Below, in pieces: positions 24,838 through 37,607 of a stretch of DNA of 64,000 nucleotides (the first letter of the stretch is position 1; the number at the start of each line of letters is the position of its first letter). The translations under genes were made by a program, and so were the position numbers. The notes under the pieces were generated by a model. The model saw only the letters and a program-made list of their open reading frames with translations, ran no database searches and was not told where the DNA came from. This stretch comes from Neckera pumila. Taxonomy: Eukaryota; Streptophyta; Bryopsida; Hypnales; Neckeraceae. The DNA lies in NCBI GenBank assembly GCA_963969595.1, contig OZ018418.1:11351001-11415000 (forward strand). Reading direction: 5' to 3'.

Positions 24838-25330
24838 AGGGTAAAAAGGAATTACAGGAGAATTTTGATGAATCGAACAATGGTCAACATTCACCCGTAA
24901 ACAACAATTATCCAGGAAGTCTAAAGTACGAAGCTTTTACCTTCTCAAAAACTTTAAGGTAGAATTAAAAGATAAGAATATTGATGTCAAAAGACAAAAG
25001 TTAAAATCCCAAATTTATCCAATTAGTATGAATTAATTGAGAATTTATTACTGAGGATAAAAAGAATTATAAAAGGTAATTTATTCAATTAAGAATTAAT
25101 TAGGAAAATTTTAGGAATATTAGAACACAAAGTAAAGGTAGAAATAATTTAGAACCTTAAGGTAAAAAGGAATTACACAAGAATTTTGATGAATCAACAC
25201 GGTCAAAATTCACAGTATACAACAATTACCTAAGAAGTCAAAAGTTAGAACTTAGAGCAAAAAAGAATTACTTAAGAATTTTGATGAATTGACACGGTCA
25301 AAATTCATAGTAAATAATTTTTTAAATTAA
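24838..25330. repeat. Three dispersed copies of an ~85-bp AT-rich repeat
   Basis: Copies near 24838, 25160 and 25255 share AAAAAGGAATTAC, AAGAATTTTGATGAATC, ACGGTCAAAATTCACAGTA and AACAATTACC..AGAAGTC. The spacing is irregular. Confidence 0.65.
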
Positions 25331-25339
25331 AAAGCTAAA

Positions 25340-28300
25340 GTTAAGAGTTTTACCTTTTTAAAGAGTCAAAAGCAAAGGTAAAATGATAAAAACAACAATC
25401 CCCTAGGACAACAGTAAATTTCAAGTTTATCTCACTAGTTTGAAGTAGTTTAGAGTTTATCTCAAAGTTTACTAAAAATAAACTAAGTTAGAAATTCATT
25501 CCTTACTATTTAGAAATCTCCATTAAAGTTAGAATTCTTTGTCATTTAAGGAAAGGGCAAAACAAACCTTATAAATTAAGTTATTTTCTCCATCTTGTTT
25601 AACTAACGACAATTGGACCTCAATTTTGACAACTATAGTAAAAACCGACGCCAATTCCAACAAGTGGTTCAATTTGATTATTTTGATTAAGTATTAACCA
25701 ATAAACAATTAGGATTAGGAAAACAACAAAGATCCATTGCTTGGAAGGCTCAACTAGATTACAAGTTGTTAGATACCCCTTAGGAATTTGACCTCACAAT
25801 TACAAGAGCCTGGCTTTGTGTACACTCTATTCCAAGGGTGGGAATAAAACGCCCACACCATTGCATTTGACAAATACCAAGCCTCTACCGTCATAAGCTC
25901 CAGGACTATGGATATCATGTATTGACTTCTAATTACATATCTTGAAATTTGATGTGTGACCAGTACTTCTTCTCATACTTAATATACTTGTAACAAATAA
26001 ACCATTCTCAGTAGGTTGAAATGCTTGACAATATGACTAGCAGGTCTCCCTCTCCTTAGATTCAATCCCGTAAGCACTCCTACTGTGAACAAAAATCCGT
26101 CCTTGCCTTCTGCTTATGAGTCAATGCTTGTCCCTAAAAATGCACCAGCAAGTTGTCGCCAAAACACAACCGTCTCACCAAAATAATCCCTCTTGTATCA
26201 CTCCTCCCTTCCACTAAAATTGCCACAGTGGTCTCTCTGCATCTACAATTCTTGCAAAAGGGTTCAACGTCACTGTAATTTAGAACAAATTTTTGCAACG
26301 GCATCTTAAGACCATTACATGAAGGCCTTCTTCTTCAATTTGTTCATGCATTTTGTTCATCTATCAAATACCATCACTCAAAAGTTGCTAATGCTAACGA
26401 ATATGAGCCGTAAGAAGACAAATAGGAAAACGTGATGACACCGGACAAAACAATCCTTGAAATCTCTTAAAATTGGCCTTTTGAACACAACGACCAGTAC
26501 CGCACAAATATGTTGGAAATACATAACAAATTGGCAATGTCATATTATCATGAATTTGGACGGATACACAAGGATCCCTATTCCCAACCAATCCTTCTCA
26601 TGCTTCAACACTTGCACACTTGGAAAAAAATAGATGGTGGAAGTCATATGAGTAACCACGTTCTCTGCACAACAGCCACACCTTTTGCTTACAAAAATTT
26701 ACTAAATCACAAACACAATTAGCGATAACCGTTTCAAGGATTTCCTGCACGTTGTGACATGTAAAGATTAGTAGTCAACTAGTCATACCTCTAGATAAAT
26801 GTCACAAGAACAATGACTCATTGAACAAAAGAAAGACAGCACCATGACTTCATTCCTCTTCCTAAAAACATCAGCAAAAGCGGCAGTGTCTTTACATTGT
26901 CTATCAGTATTCCTTCAGTAGGCTTCATGACCACTATTGGAAAGATGATCCATTCCATTTCCCGGGTAGCAATATAACAACTACAGACTCTTTCAAAGAA
27001 GGTAATTGATGGAATTGTGTTCCTTCATCTTCTCTAACCTTCAAGGAAAAAGTAGACTACGGTTACATTTCCCAATTGCCACCTATATTTTTTAACTCTT
27101 CTCAGCAAATCAAGTGGGGACACGATAGTTCATCGATTAATGATGGGACTGTGTTCATGCATTTTCCTGGCTGTCCCTTCGTTAATTTCAACTTCTCCAC
27201 TATAGTGCAAACTGATCTTCAAATATATCACTAATAAGACATCTTTTCAACAGATTCACACTAATTTCCATTGCATTAATTGCGCCTTTGCAATTGTCTA
27301 TCAAGCTTTCACTGTCACTATTAGTAGGTACTCGTTTTCCGACTATCATTGTCAAACAAAAATTAACTTTTTTCTACTATGACAAGACAAGGTAAAAACC
27401 TCTTTGAATTTACTACTCTCTTTGCCATTGCTTCTTATAATGCACTCTCAAAATCTTCAAGACGGATGTCCGCAGGTCTGAGATATAAGACCCTCTCATG
27501 TAACCAACTGCCTTCACACACCTATGTTTACTCAAAAGCTTTCACAATTAGTATCACAATGTCATTTCATCATGCTACATTACTATTTGTATCATACAGA
27601 GTTAAATTGATTTTGCAATCATGGTATGATGCTCATTATTGAGAATTAAGTATGCAATTCACACACTTACTCCTTAACGTTGCTTCTTTCAATACTGGTA
27701 GTCATTCACTGTGGCATTGCGGAACTTCATGACAGCTTAGCATACCTCTCACCAATCAAACGTGTCTGGGCTTCCTACTAAAAATACTTGCTATCCATAA
27801 AACTTGGCACGAGACTTTGAAAATGAGAGGTGCAGCACATATAGCAAAATGAACCTTGCCATGCTGGAACAGTAAAAGAAAGTAGCTGCTTTTTTCGCGA
27901 AGACTTCATTAGAAATCCAATATTCTGATCCAATTCTCAAGGATGAAATGACGGACCCGGTTACACTGGAAATCACCCTCAAATAAAATCTACTTCCAAC
28001 ATAGCCCTGCACAGTATGTCACCTATAGAGCGAAATCAACTCAACTACAATTTCCAAAACCCATTGTTGGATCTCATGAAATGTATGTCACATGGCACAC
28101 TGTCTTACTACAAAAGGCACTCACATTAAATCTCCGAATGCCTTGTGTACTTCCTCTTTTTTTTCATCACAAAACAATCTGTCAACCTACATTAGTGCTC
28201 AGGTTTGATTCAGAAATGGACATGACTACGTACCTTCTTTAAGAGTTCACAAAACATGATATCCCTATATTACTTCAACAATTTTTGGTAATAAGCCGTA

Positions 28301-29150
28301 TTAGGCCTACAGACAATGTTCTTTCAGAGAAGTATTTAGGGGAACAAAGAAATGCTGCCTAAATATTCTGGTAATTAGATTCAATCCCTTGTATATGTAG
28401 CTTCCTTCCAAGTTCCATTTGGCGTCCACTTCCAAATCAAACACATGAAAGTTCATAAATTGTGATCTTCAAAATCAGCCTGCCGCGTACTTTTCCATTT
28501 CTCTGCATCGACCAATAAACTACTACAATCAATGACAAAACAGGAGTCCACTCAATTGCATCCAAGTTGACAAGATGATAGAAAATTTGGCAAGCTCTAT
28601 ACTAGAAGACAGCTAATACCTGCTTCACAATTTCTACCTTACTCTCTTCTCTCATCCTAGTGCCATTCTTGGTTCAGCTATGCTAATATCCAATTCCAAT
28701 AAAAGACAAAATATAAATTACACATCAATGATTATTGATCACTAGAAAATCCCTCTTTGAATTACATAGATGCCAGATTCATTCCACCTCTCAAATGAGA
28801 CTCCGACAAGCTACTAGATCTTCAAGAGCTCATATTAAATGTCCGTCAGTAATCTATAAGTACTCTTCAATTAACCCATTCAGCTTTCCAGTTCACTGAA
28901 GCTCATCCACCACATGTGGGAGCCCGGAAAGTAGGATAAGTCTTGTTAATGAGGAAAGTAGAGGAAAGGGTTAATAGGGGTACAATTTTTTGGTTTATCC
29001 AAGGATGAACTAAACATCTTACCACAATTAACGTTCCTTGCTAATAGAATAATGGTAGATAGATAATTAGGTTAAGACCAAAAGTTAAATTTTCCTATTC
29101 TTAGTGAGAATTGGAACCGGATTGAGATCCAGGATCGTTCCAAATATCGT
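25340..29150. other. No gene seen
   Basis: Short open frames only; none shows composition or motifs of a protein. AT-rich, no tandem repeat noted. Confidence 0.35.
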
Positions 29151-29154
29151 AGCT

Positions 29155-29462
29155 GGGTATCAGAAGATACCAGGGAGGGTATCAAAACACCTATCAAGAG
29201 GTATCTTTTGAGAGTTACCATTCAAAGGAGGATGAGTCACCCAGTTAGTCAGCAAAGGAGGAGAGCAGATCCAAATCCAAGTCCCAGCCCGACTTGGAAG
29301 AGGAAGAGGAATTCGACCTGGCCACGATTTCTCCGTCTAGCTTCAAGGAAAAGACTTCAGTTAAGGGTAAGAAAGCTAAGCCTTCATCTAACAAGAAGCA
29401 ACCACCAAGGAAGGGCGTCTCCAAAGCCGAGGAACCTTCTCCAAAGAAAGGTAGAAAGTAGA
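29155..29462 (+). pseudogene. Charged, low-complexity exon fragment
   Basis: One frame reads a Tyr/Gln-rich start, then SKEDESPS, an in-frame TAG near 29240, an acidic block (DLEEEEEFDLA) and a Lys/Pro/Ser-rich tail ending in TAG near 29460. Composition suggests the tail of a nuclear or chromatin protein or of an element ORF. No family can be named. Confidence 0.25.
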
Positions 29463-29499
29463 AGTAGAAATAGAAGTTCTTAGGATAAGTCTAGGAATA

Positions 29500-32400
29500 G
29501 TAAATGGAAAGTTCAGTTCAATTCAATTAAGTGAAGTTTAGTTTAGGAAAGTAAAGTAAAAGATAACTTAAGTTCAGTTAAGTGATGGAAAGTCAAAGCT
29601 TTTGAGTGTTAGAAAGTTACTTGACAGTTGCTTTTGAGCTGTATGCACTTGGACATGAGTTTCTAGGATTTTAGGATCTGAAGATCCACATTTTTTGGAT
29701 TGGCTTGTAGTTAGAAAGTTAGCTTGGAAGGATAAGGAATGACACCTGTCTTTCCCTGGTCCTCTCGATTTTGTTCCTTGGGTCTTTTAGGGTTCCTTGG
29801 AGTTAGTATTTAGAGATTGGAAGTTAGTTTCAATTCTGGGCATTTTTATACTCTTGTTTTTCTATACAATTTAGGCAAAGAAAGCTTGGATTTCAACTCC
29901 ATGAATACTGGTCTGAAAAGTCTTGGTCTTGTGTTGAGGGGTTAGGCAATGCTTTGACCATTGCTAGTTTAGGTAGTTTGGTAGTAGAAACTTGAGAAGA
30001 GGGGTAGTCCCCGGATTCTGTCTGGATCCGCGTCTGAGAGTATTGAGGATTGGTTCTGTAAACTTTGTGTACTAGGAGGAAATTCCATCTACTGATGTTT
30101 CTTGGGAGTCTTTTGAGCAAGATAGCCATTCCTAGGTTAGGTGAGTCCTTGAGAGGAAGGGCAAACGCTAGTTGACGTCTGAGAGGTCTTGCTGTAATTG
30201 GAAGAGAGGAACTAGAAGGTAGGAGGAATCTTCTAGTTAGCGAGGTACCACATCCCACTCTTTGGATTGCATCTGGATAAGTCTGTCATTGTAGTAACAT
30301 GGGGATTGTAGGGATTTTTTCAGTGACCTGCTGGCACGGATTATTTTCCGAGTTAGTTGTGAGGAAGAATTTGCATCCCATTTTTTTCTGTCTTTTTGTT
30401 GTTTTCTTTTTAGTGAAGTCTTCAATCACTTTAATCATCTAGAGGGTAGGATTTACGCGTCCTTCCTTAATCTAAGAGCGGACCCCTCCGTATATGAGGT
30501 TAAACTTCTACTTTTTGTTACCAAGGTTACAAGGTACGGATCTGGATTTGGAAGAGGAATAAGATTATGACACTCCTTCCGATTCCACATCTGCACCGCT
30601 GGATACTAAGTTGTTGATCTAGATAGGGAGAAGCACAGGATAATGACACTCTTCTATGTTTGATGAAGTGGTATGAAATAATATGAGTTGATTGAGAGAA
30701 TATTTTAGAATTACGGGTGTTTAAGAGGCAATTTCCAGATTTCAGTTCCGTTTTTGTTGTCTTGGTTGCGGTTTCCTAATCCTATTCCGGATATATTAAG
30801 GATACTACAATTAAAGTCTTGTGGGAACGATACATGAGTCATTCTGGGTGTTTTATCATTTAAAACGCTTAAAGGTAGGATTTGTGCTTCCTTGTGCTGC
30901 GACACCATATCCTTTTACAAAGCATGACAATAAATTCCATAATCCTATTGTACATGGATGTGATGAATTAAACAATGTGCTTACGGTAATCATACTTCAA
31001 CATAGGAGTTTCTTCTTTGACGGCTCAGCATATCAAAAGGCGATATGATCTGCGTCCCCACTCCCAAATAGTTTTGTAACATCACTCTCCCCATGGAAAA
31101 AACAGAATTCATTTTCTGTATAAGGGAACATCTCTCCTTCTGCATACTCTCTTGTGAGGAAAAACTTGAATGCTTATATTGCAATAAGAGAAGCCAAATC
31201 CATTATCTCCTGCACCAAAATACTACAACAACTTCATGAAGTGCAGCATACAACATTGATTGCGTCAACATCATTGACAACAATGCAACTATCTTTGCAG
31301 AGTATCCCGCCTCACAAGAAATTCATAATGCCTTTGCATGCATTGCCTCTTTACGGAAGCAAGACATCTGCTTCCTAATCAGATCTCAAAACCCGTCCTT
31401 CACTGACCTCATCTTGAAATTGTAGACATGCGGCTCCGAATTGGCAAATTCCCAATTCTTACCCAAGAATTAAAAGTTTTGACCATTCTGCATTCACATT
31501 TAGTGCCCTTTTACTAAGTTAAAGACATGTATATGACAACGCCAAGTGGCTATAGATCATGTCCAACGAGTCTTCATTTTTGAGTCGAAGTGCACATGTG
31601 AACAGAATCTACGATTGACTTCCAAAAATCACTCACTCTTCTTCTCCAACATTGCACCATCGAGTCGTCACCGTGACGCCACCACTTGACAAAACCGAGG
31701 CTTCTATTTCCATTACTCCCATGCACTCAACTTGACACAACATTCTCCTACAAATAAACTATAATTGCTACTTCACTCATCACCAATATAATTTACTAAG
31801 GACTTCTGTCACCAACATCTTCAAACCATAGCAGTCCCACATTCCATTCACAGGGATTGAAGGATTTGTTGATATAAATGGAATGCCATTACTCTCAAAT
31901 TGGAAAGTTCAAACCAAAGAATGACAAGTGCTCATTACTTAGCCGTAACAAGAAAACATCACACACTTCACGGCAATTGAGGACACAATCCTCTCAAACT
32001 TTTCCACATGCACCAACCTTCAAAATTCCATGAACCCTATTGCATACCTGTCCTTGAAATAATGACAAGGTTTAGGGTCTTACCCATCATGCAATAAAAC
32101 GCGTACAGAGGATTTTTGTATCTTCCTCGCTACCTCATGCTTTAAGTTTAGCAAATGCTTGTCTAGTGAGAAGAAACAACAAAACACGGTGCAACTCATT
32201 TGAGTACCATCTCTTAGAAAACAACTTCTGATTACAAAGATTACCTAATACGTACACATGATAATTGACAACCATTTTCAAAATGTGTTTCACGACCAGG
32301 CACTTGATGGTCATTACTGACATAGTCAGCATGGAATATGACTGTGACAAGAACAAGGATCAACACTGCAAAACTAGTAGTTTAGTCCTCTTCCACTGAA

Positions 32401-33110
32401 CAAGAGAAAGAGACTCTCACTTTCAATATTCAATGATTAGGTACTCAATCAATTGCACTACCGACCAACAACGCTAGCGTGCAAGCTTGAGGCTGTGAGC
32501 CTGGAGCCTAAAGAAAAAAAAATTCCATTTTTGTGCTTCCAAATTTTTTTTTGCTAAAAGAATTCAAAAAAATGATTTTTTTTTGCTGTTTATGGTAAAA
32601 TTGGGATCTATAACCTTGTAATTTATGACCGTGGATTATTAAATATTTTATGTGTTTTTTGGATTTTTTGTAGTAGAAAGAATCCATTGCATTGTGAGAC
32701 CGAGAGTCATTTCTTATGGGTTTAGGGTTCTTAAGAAACCTAAGCTCCAAAAAAAAAAAAGGGAGGGTGACCACGATGTTATCCCAAGAAATATAGAAAA
32801 AAATGAGGGGTCAAGTTGAGAGCGGGAGTCATTTCTCATTGAGGTTAAGGTATTTAGAAAATGTAAGTTCGAAAAAAATTAGAAAAGTGAATAGGTGCTT
32901 GCGGTATTGTCCAAAAAAGTATAGAAGAAGAAATAAGGGATGAAGTTGAGACCGAGAGTGATTTATTGTTGGGACTATGCTTAAGGAATTACAGTTGGAA
33001 TGGATTTTGAAAGCAAATAAAGAAAGCCCAGAAACCAATTGAAGCCAAGTCTATATATATATTTTTTATTATTCTATACGTGTTTTTATCTATACATTTT
33101 TGTTTTATCA
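29500..33110. other. No gene seen
   Basis: Minus-strand open frames at 29893-30425 have no recognisable motif. Near 32470-32510 the sequence GCTAGCGTGCAAGCTTGAGG and CTGTGAGCCTGGAGCCT resembles words at the truncated end of unit 1 (46737-46790). Poly-A and poly-T rich at 32510-32780. Confidence 0.35.
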
Positions 33111-33121
33111 TATTAAACAAA

Positions 33122-33203
33122 ATGGCAGAGAACCCTTGGGGAATATAATTCTCTACATAATCACGAAGAAAAGGCTATTCCCCCAGAGGGCCCACTGCCA
33201 TAT
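33122..33203. repeat. Imperfect palindrome 3' of gene A1
   Basis: TGGCAGAGAACCCTTGGGGA pairs with TATTCCCCCAGAGGGCCC plus ACTGCCA across a ~25-nt centre. It resembles the intronic palindromes of this region in its GGGG/CCCC arms, but lacks the TCGGATCCGA core. Confidence 0.6.
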
Positions 33204-33666
33204 ATAACCATCGAACATGAAACCTCTTATAGTGGCACGTTCCAGAATGCCAATCATTATGGGACATATGAATAGGAACCCTGGAACATTGGTCTTGTCA
33301 CTCTTCCTTCATCTGCTTATATACTTGATAATAAAAAACTATGAAGTGCATTAGGTGGGTTTCAAATAGTGTGTTTGCCAATTTTGATTATCTTGGTACC
33401 TTGTGATAATTGAAATCTATAAATACTAGAAGACGTCCTGGATCTCAAAAGAAATGGAAGAAAAGCTGAAATAAGGGAGGACTGGAATCAAGAGTTAAGA
33501 TCCCCTTAAAAAAAAAAAGTATTACAAAGAAAGGGGACAAAATGAACAGTAGATTGGATATAGATCCGGACATTAAATGCACAACAGTATGCATCAAATC
33601 ATTTCAATTGTAATATATAAAAATGAGTCCATTACAATTGAATAACATTGGAAAATGTGGCCATGC

Positions 33667-36600
33667 CTATTTTGGAAGTGTGATCATTCCAACTCGAACT
33701 AGCAGTAGCTTCAATTCATTGAAGCTATAACTTGGTGTATGAATGAATTTGTCTTCATTGACATCCATTTTGCAAAAGTACCTGTACAAATAGTACCAGT
33801 GCTTGCAATTCATGTATTGTTGCCGACCTCCTATAGCGGAAACTGCCATATTCACAAAGTCTGGGCATGTGCATGTCGGGAATTGGCCCAATGTAACTCG
33901 GTATGCATTTTTGTTAAAGTCTGACCCTGTCTCTAACTCTACAATTGCACCAAGGCCTGGGAAAGGGAGCAATGTTACTCCTATAATTCGCCCTCTAACA
34001 TTACCTGCACTTTCCCACTTGTTCCGTTGTTCGGCAGTAGGTGCGTTTGCAATCCTTCGAATGGCTCTGCTGTTCCTCACAGTAGAATACACGTCCAAGT
34101 TCTGCAGTGGAGGTTGGTCACACAAAACAGGTTTGAAAATCTTTGACATATTGAACAGTCGACGTGGGGACAATATGGGTCGTTCCTGGAGGCAAAATCC
34201 TGCATGTTGCAGCAACAATGTCTCTTCTCGATTTAGGTTAGTTCCCAATAGAACTAGCCAAACCTCCGGCACTTCCGGCCACTCCAGAACCCACTTCTGC
34301 TTTGTACCTTTCACGCATCGTTCAATGTCATCCCAGCAGAACTAGAAATCAACCACCACCTCTCGCTTGCTTCCATACTCTTCTTTTCTACCGCGGTAGG
34401 TAGGAGCTGGAGTTCCCTTCTTCCCTTTTGCAATCTTACTGGTACACTTGATGTTGGATCTTTGTTGTTGAGCTTGACATCTTGCGTTAGATTTGTGGCT
34501 GATTCTCGTAATGTGCCATTTTGATGTATCACAATCGCTTTCAAATGCTACCGTAACGTGTTGAGCAAGACTTGTTTGAGGTTGTTTACCTTTTTTTCCA
34601 AAAGCCTAAGAAACAATTGTGTTGGACCTTGTTCTCACACGAGGTTGAGAGAAATTAATTTTATCCGGTCTGTGTGAATCTCCGACATCACCAATGGGCA
34701 CATCCAACTTCCTCTTTGTGCTCCCAAATATTTCTTCTCCTTCTAAGTGTGGTACTTTGGTTCCCACACCCCCTGACCCCAATGCGTATCCTTTCAGGTT
34801 TGCACGGTAGTTTGTCATTTGCATCCAGGCACGAATACAGTCATCACATGTAGCGTCAAACAAGTTGTTTCCTCGCTTTTCGAACATTTGTAGCCACTTG
34901 TTATGTACCGTTTCAAATAAATTACAAGATGGCAAGTCCGCCATCTCCTCCAAATTCAATTTCTAGAAAATCCACAGGAGATGGTAAAATAGTTAGTGAA
35001 TAGTAAATGACATTCAAAATTGTAGAAACATGGAACTTCTGAAATATTTCGGTGCATTGGTTCTGTAGTATCATAAGGCAAGGGATTCATAATGACAATA
35101 CATGTAGGAATATATTGCTACTGAGATAACAAAGCATACTTCTCCCATCTTATTTTCCTATAAAAAAAAACCCTCTAACATTTTCTATTACCAAAATTGG
35201 ATTTTGTATTTCAAAGAACAGAAATCAAGGGGTCCTGGTGACACGTCAAATACATCCATCGGATCCGACGGATGCTATAACAGTGTTTCCAAGACCCCTT
35301 GTTTTTGGTACTATAAAAAAAAAATACCACCATTTTAATAAAATTTAATTAATAAAATAAAATTTGATCAAATAGGTAGAAGATACTACGACAAGTTGAG
35401 CCTTGGAAATTGAAATACTTCTACAAATTCAAATTCAAGGTTCACTCACCATGTCCATAAAGCCTCCCCATTGACGGTAGCGGAAATGCCAAAATGCCAA
35501 CTAGTGATCTAAGTGATGTAGAGCTTCTTCGTTGGCAGCTCCAGACGACAACCACCAAGATCGTATTGCAAGGTAACGGACCTTGGCTTGGTCCATATTC
35601 TTTGAATCCTTGTATTGTTTGCACAATATAATGTGTTGCTGTTGGAATGCTTCCTTGATGTACTTCTGCGTATGCTTGTGAAGAGAGGTACTCCAATGCA
35701 ACAAACATGTCCTCTCACGATTCTCCATTTCAACATCGGCGGAACCACTACCATAGACTATGCGGACCGCATTCCAATTGGCCATAGCGCTATCTGCCAT
35801 AAATCCTTTGAAGTTAGGGTTTCCCACTCCCTGGCAATCCATGACCGCGTTCAAGCTCCGCCAACACTATACTTGAGCTTCGGTATCTTCGGATTGCATA
35901 TCACACATTGCAATAGTCATCACCTTCTGATACTTAGTATCATACACGTGGTAGGCCATTGTGGTCCATTCCTTCACGAGCTTCACGTGGTCAAACATCA
36001 ACCACGCATTTTGCAAATCTACTCCCGGTTGCATGCGCCTTACGAGGTCGACTCCACTTCCTGGTCCTTCCGTAAGCATCTTGAAAATGTATACCTTTCC
36101 TTGCCTTGGCCTAGGAAGACGCTGTCATGTATGAACTCAAACTTTGCTTCTTTCTTCATGGTCATGATGTTGTCGTTTATCCCTCCTCAATTGTTAGAAC
36201 AAAAAGAAAAGATCACATTGCGAATACTTAGACTACTCAAGTACTGGAAGCGGTCCATGACCTCTTCCATTTCTTCCACTTTCAACATCTTCTTCTCTCC
36301 TTCTCCATTGTGAAATAAGTGGCTTACAAGAAAGTCTTTACTAGCAGCAAGAGTGATTGCGGAGTTTGTGGCCGTGGGTGTTTTGGCCACTTGCTCCGCA
36401 ATGAGTCCGCAAATCCTTTCAGTAGAATCTCTGTACATGCCTTTAGCAACACGGTGACCATGCTCTCCAAAATGAATAGCAGCCCTACTCATGTCTGAGT
36501 TATTTGTGTATGCAAAGTATATCCTAGCGTTGCATGCGCCAAGACACGTAGGTGCAATCTTGCAGACCTTGCAAACTAGGGTAGACTCTTTTGGGGGACA

Positions 36601-37607
36601 CCCACCAGCAATAAAAGGAAACACAGTATAGCCACTCTATTCAGTTTCGTTTCGCTTTGAAGCTCTCTTCAAATACTTACAATTGGCATTCTCACAGGCA
36701 AGATGGCCAGCACAATACGACTTACGGAATTTGAGGTTGTCAGCGTTATAAATGTTCGTGGTCACTAGCTTGCACCACGGATGTCCATCATAGCGCTTGT
36801 CCATTCCTTCCAAGTTCTTGGCTCCGATGAAGATGAAGATGACCCACAAGGAGGCAATTCAAAGATGACATCCCCGTCGAATACTGGTGGAAAAAATGGA
36901 ACCTGTTGGTGCTTCACAGTGCTCAGATCCATTGTCGACAACTCGTTTCGAGAGCGATGCATACTGGCAAGTCTCTTGAGACACTCCATTATGCTTGCTT
37001 TTGCTAGTACAGGTGGTTACAAAGGTTGTACTGACAATGAGGAATTAGAGAGACTCCTTGATGGGGTTCCAGATACTAATTTCACAAAATTCGTCTCTCC
37101 CAGTTCAATTTGGACAGAACAACTCTGATTCTCAGCATTGACATTGGGAGACTCTCCTTCAGATTTTGTAGACAACTCTATAATTGGATCTAATCTCTCC
37201 TCTTTTACAACAGGAAGTACTACAGACATCTGTAGGATAGGTAGAGTTCCTTTAGGTGTACTAGGCGACAAGGCATGAGGATTGATCGGCATATTAATAG
37301 TAGAATTATCTGATTGGCGACTCTGGATTTGTGTAGATGCATCTAGCATAGAGAGTGGAAGTCCGTATGCTCTATAGTTTCCAGGAGCAAGGTACCAGCA
37401 ATGCGTTCCATCCTCCACCGATGTCGCAACTGGGACAAACTGTACCACTTCACCTGATTCCGACCTTTTTTCTTCCTCAATATAGATGGAGGTTTCTACA
37501 AATCTGAAGCGGACGTGCAAAAGGTGACAAGGAACTCTAGCGCGTCCACCTTCTACTATTGGAAACACAAGAGGAATGTCATGACCATCAACTCTAAGCA
37601 AAGCCAT
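33667..37607 (-). pseudogene. Gene A1: GCM-type zinc + MULE-like DDE + SWIM transposase, broken
   Basis: Two exons: 37607-35450 (2158 nt) and 34962-33667, with a GT..AG intron. The start ATG (MALLRVDGH) matches that of A2. Domain order: ~95-residue N-terminal domain, SUMO-interaction-like PIIELSTKSEGES, GCM-like zinc region (TTNIYNADNLKFRKSYCAGH, CENANC, CKVCKIAPTC, HFGEHGH), DDE core (MFDHVKLVKEW, FMADSAMANWNAVRI, CLLHWSTSL) and, in exon 2, a SWIM finger (CTCPDF ... NCKHWYYLYRYF). Against A2 it has two one-base deletions (near 36827 and 36095) and stops near 37019, 36638, 36188, 35867, 35505, 34606 and 34347. Most stops replace Trp, Gln or Arg codons. It lies divergently to B1. A functional ancestor would bind element ends and catalyse transposition in the nucleus. 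Confidence 0.8.
35220..35310. repeat. Palindrome with TCGGATCCGA core, A1 intron
   Basis: The outer arms AAGGGGTCCTGG and CCAAGACCCCTT flank an inner dyad CATCCATCGGATCCGACGGATG. It lies about 150 nt from the donor, the same place as the palindrome in the A2 intron, although the arm sequences differ. Confidence 0.85.

Noticed and set aside
26394..28012. Small frames at 26394-26722, 27379-27642 and 27791-28012
   Set aside because: No motif, no repeats, no splice context; expected by chance in this length.
22300..33100. Complete LTR retrotransposon
   Set aside because: I could not find a pair of direct long terminal repeats, a primer-binding site, or reverse transcriptase/integrase motifs.
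33803..34345. 180-codon plus-strand frame with a Cys/Arg-rich look
   Set aside because: Antisense of A1 exon 2, which has the SWIM motif and an alignable A2 partner.
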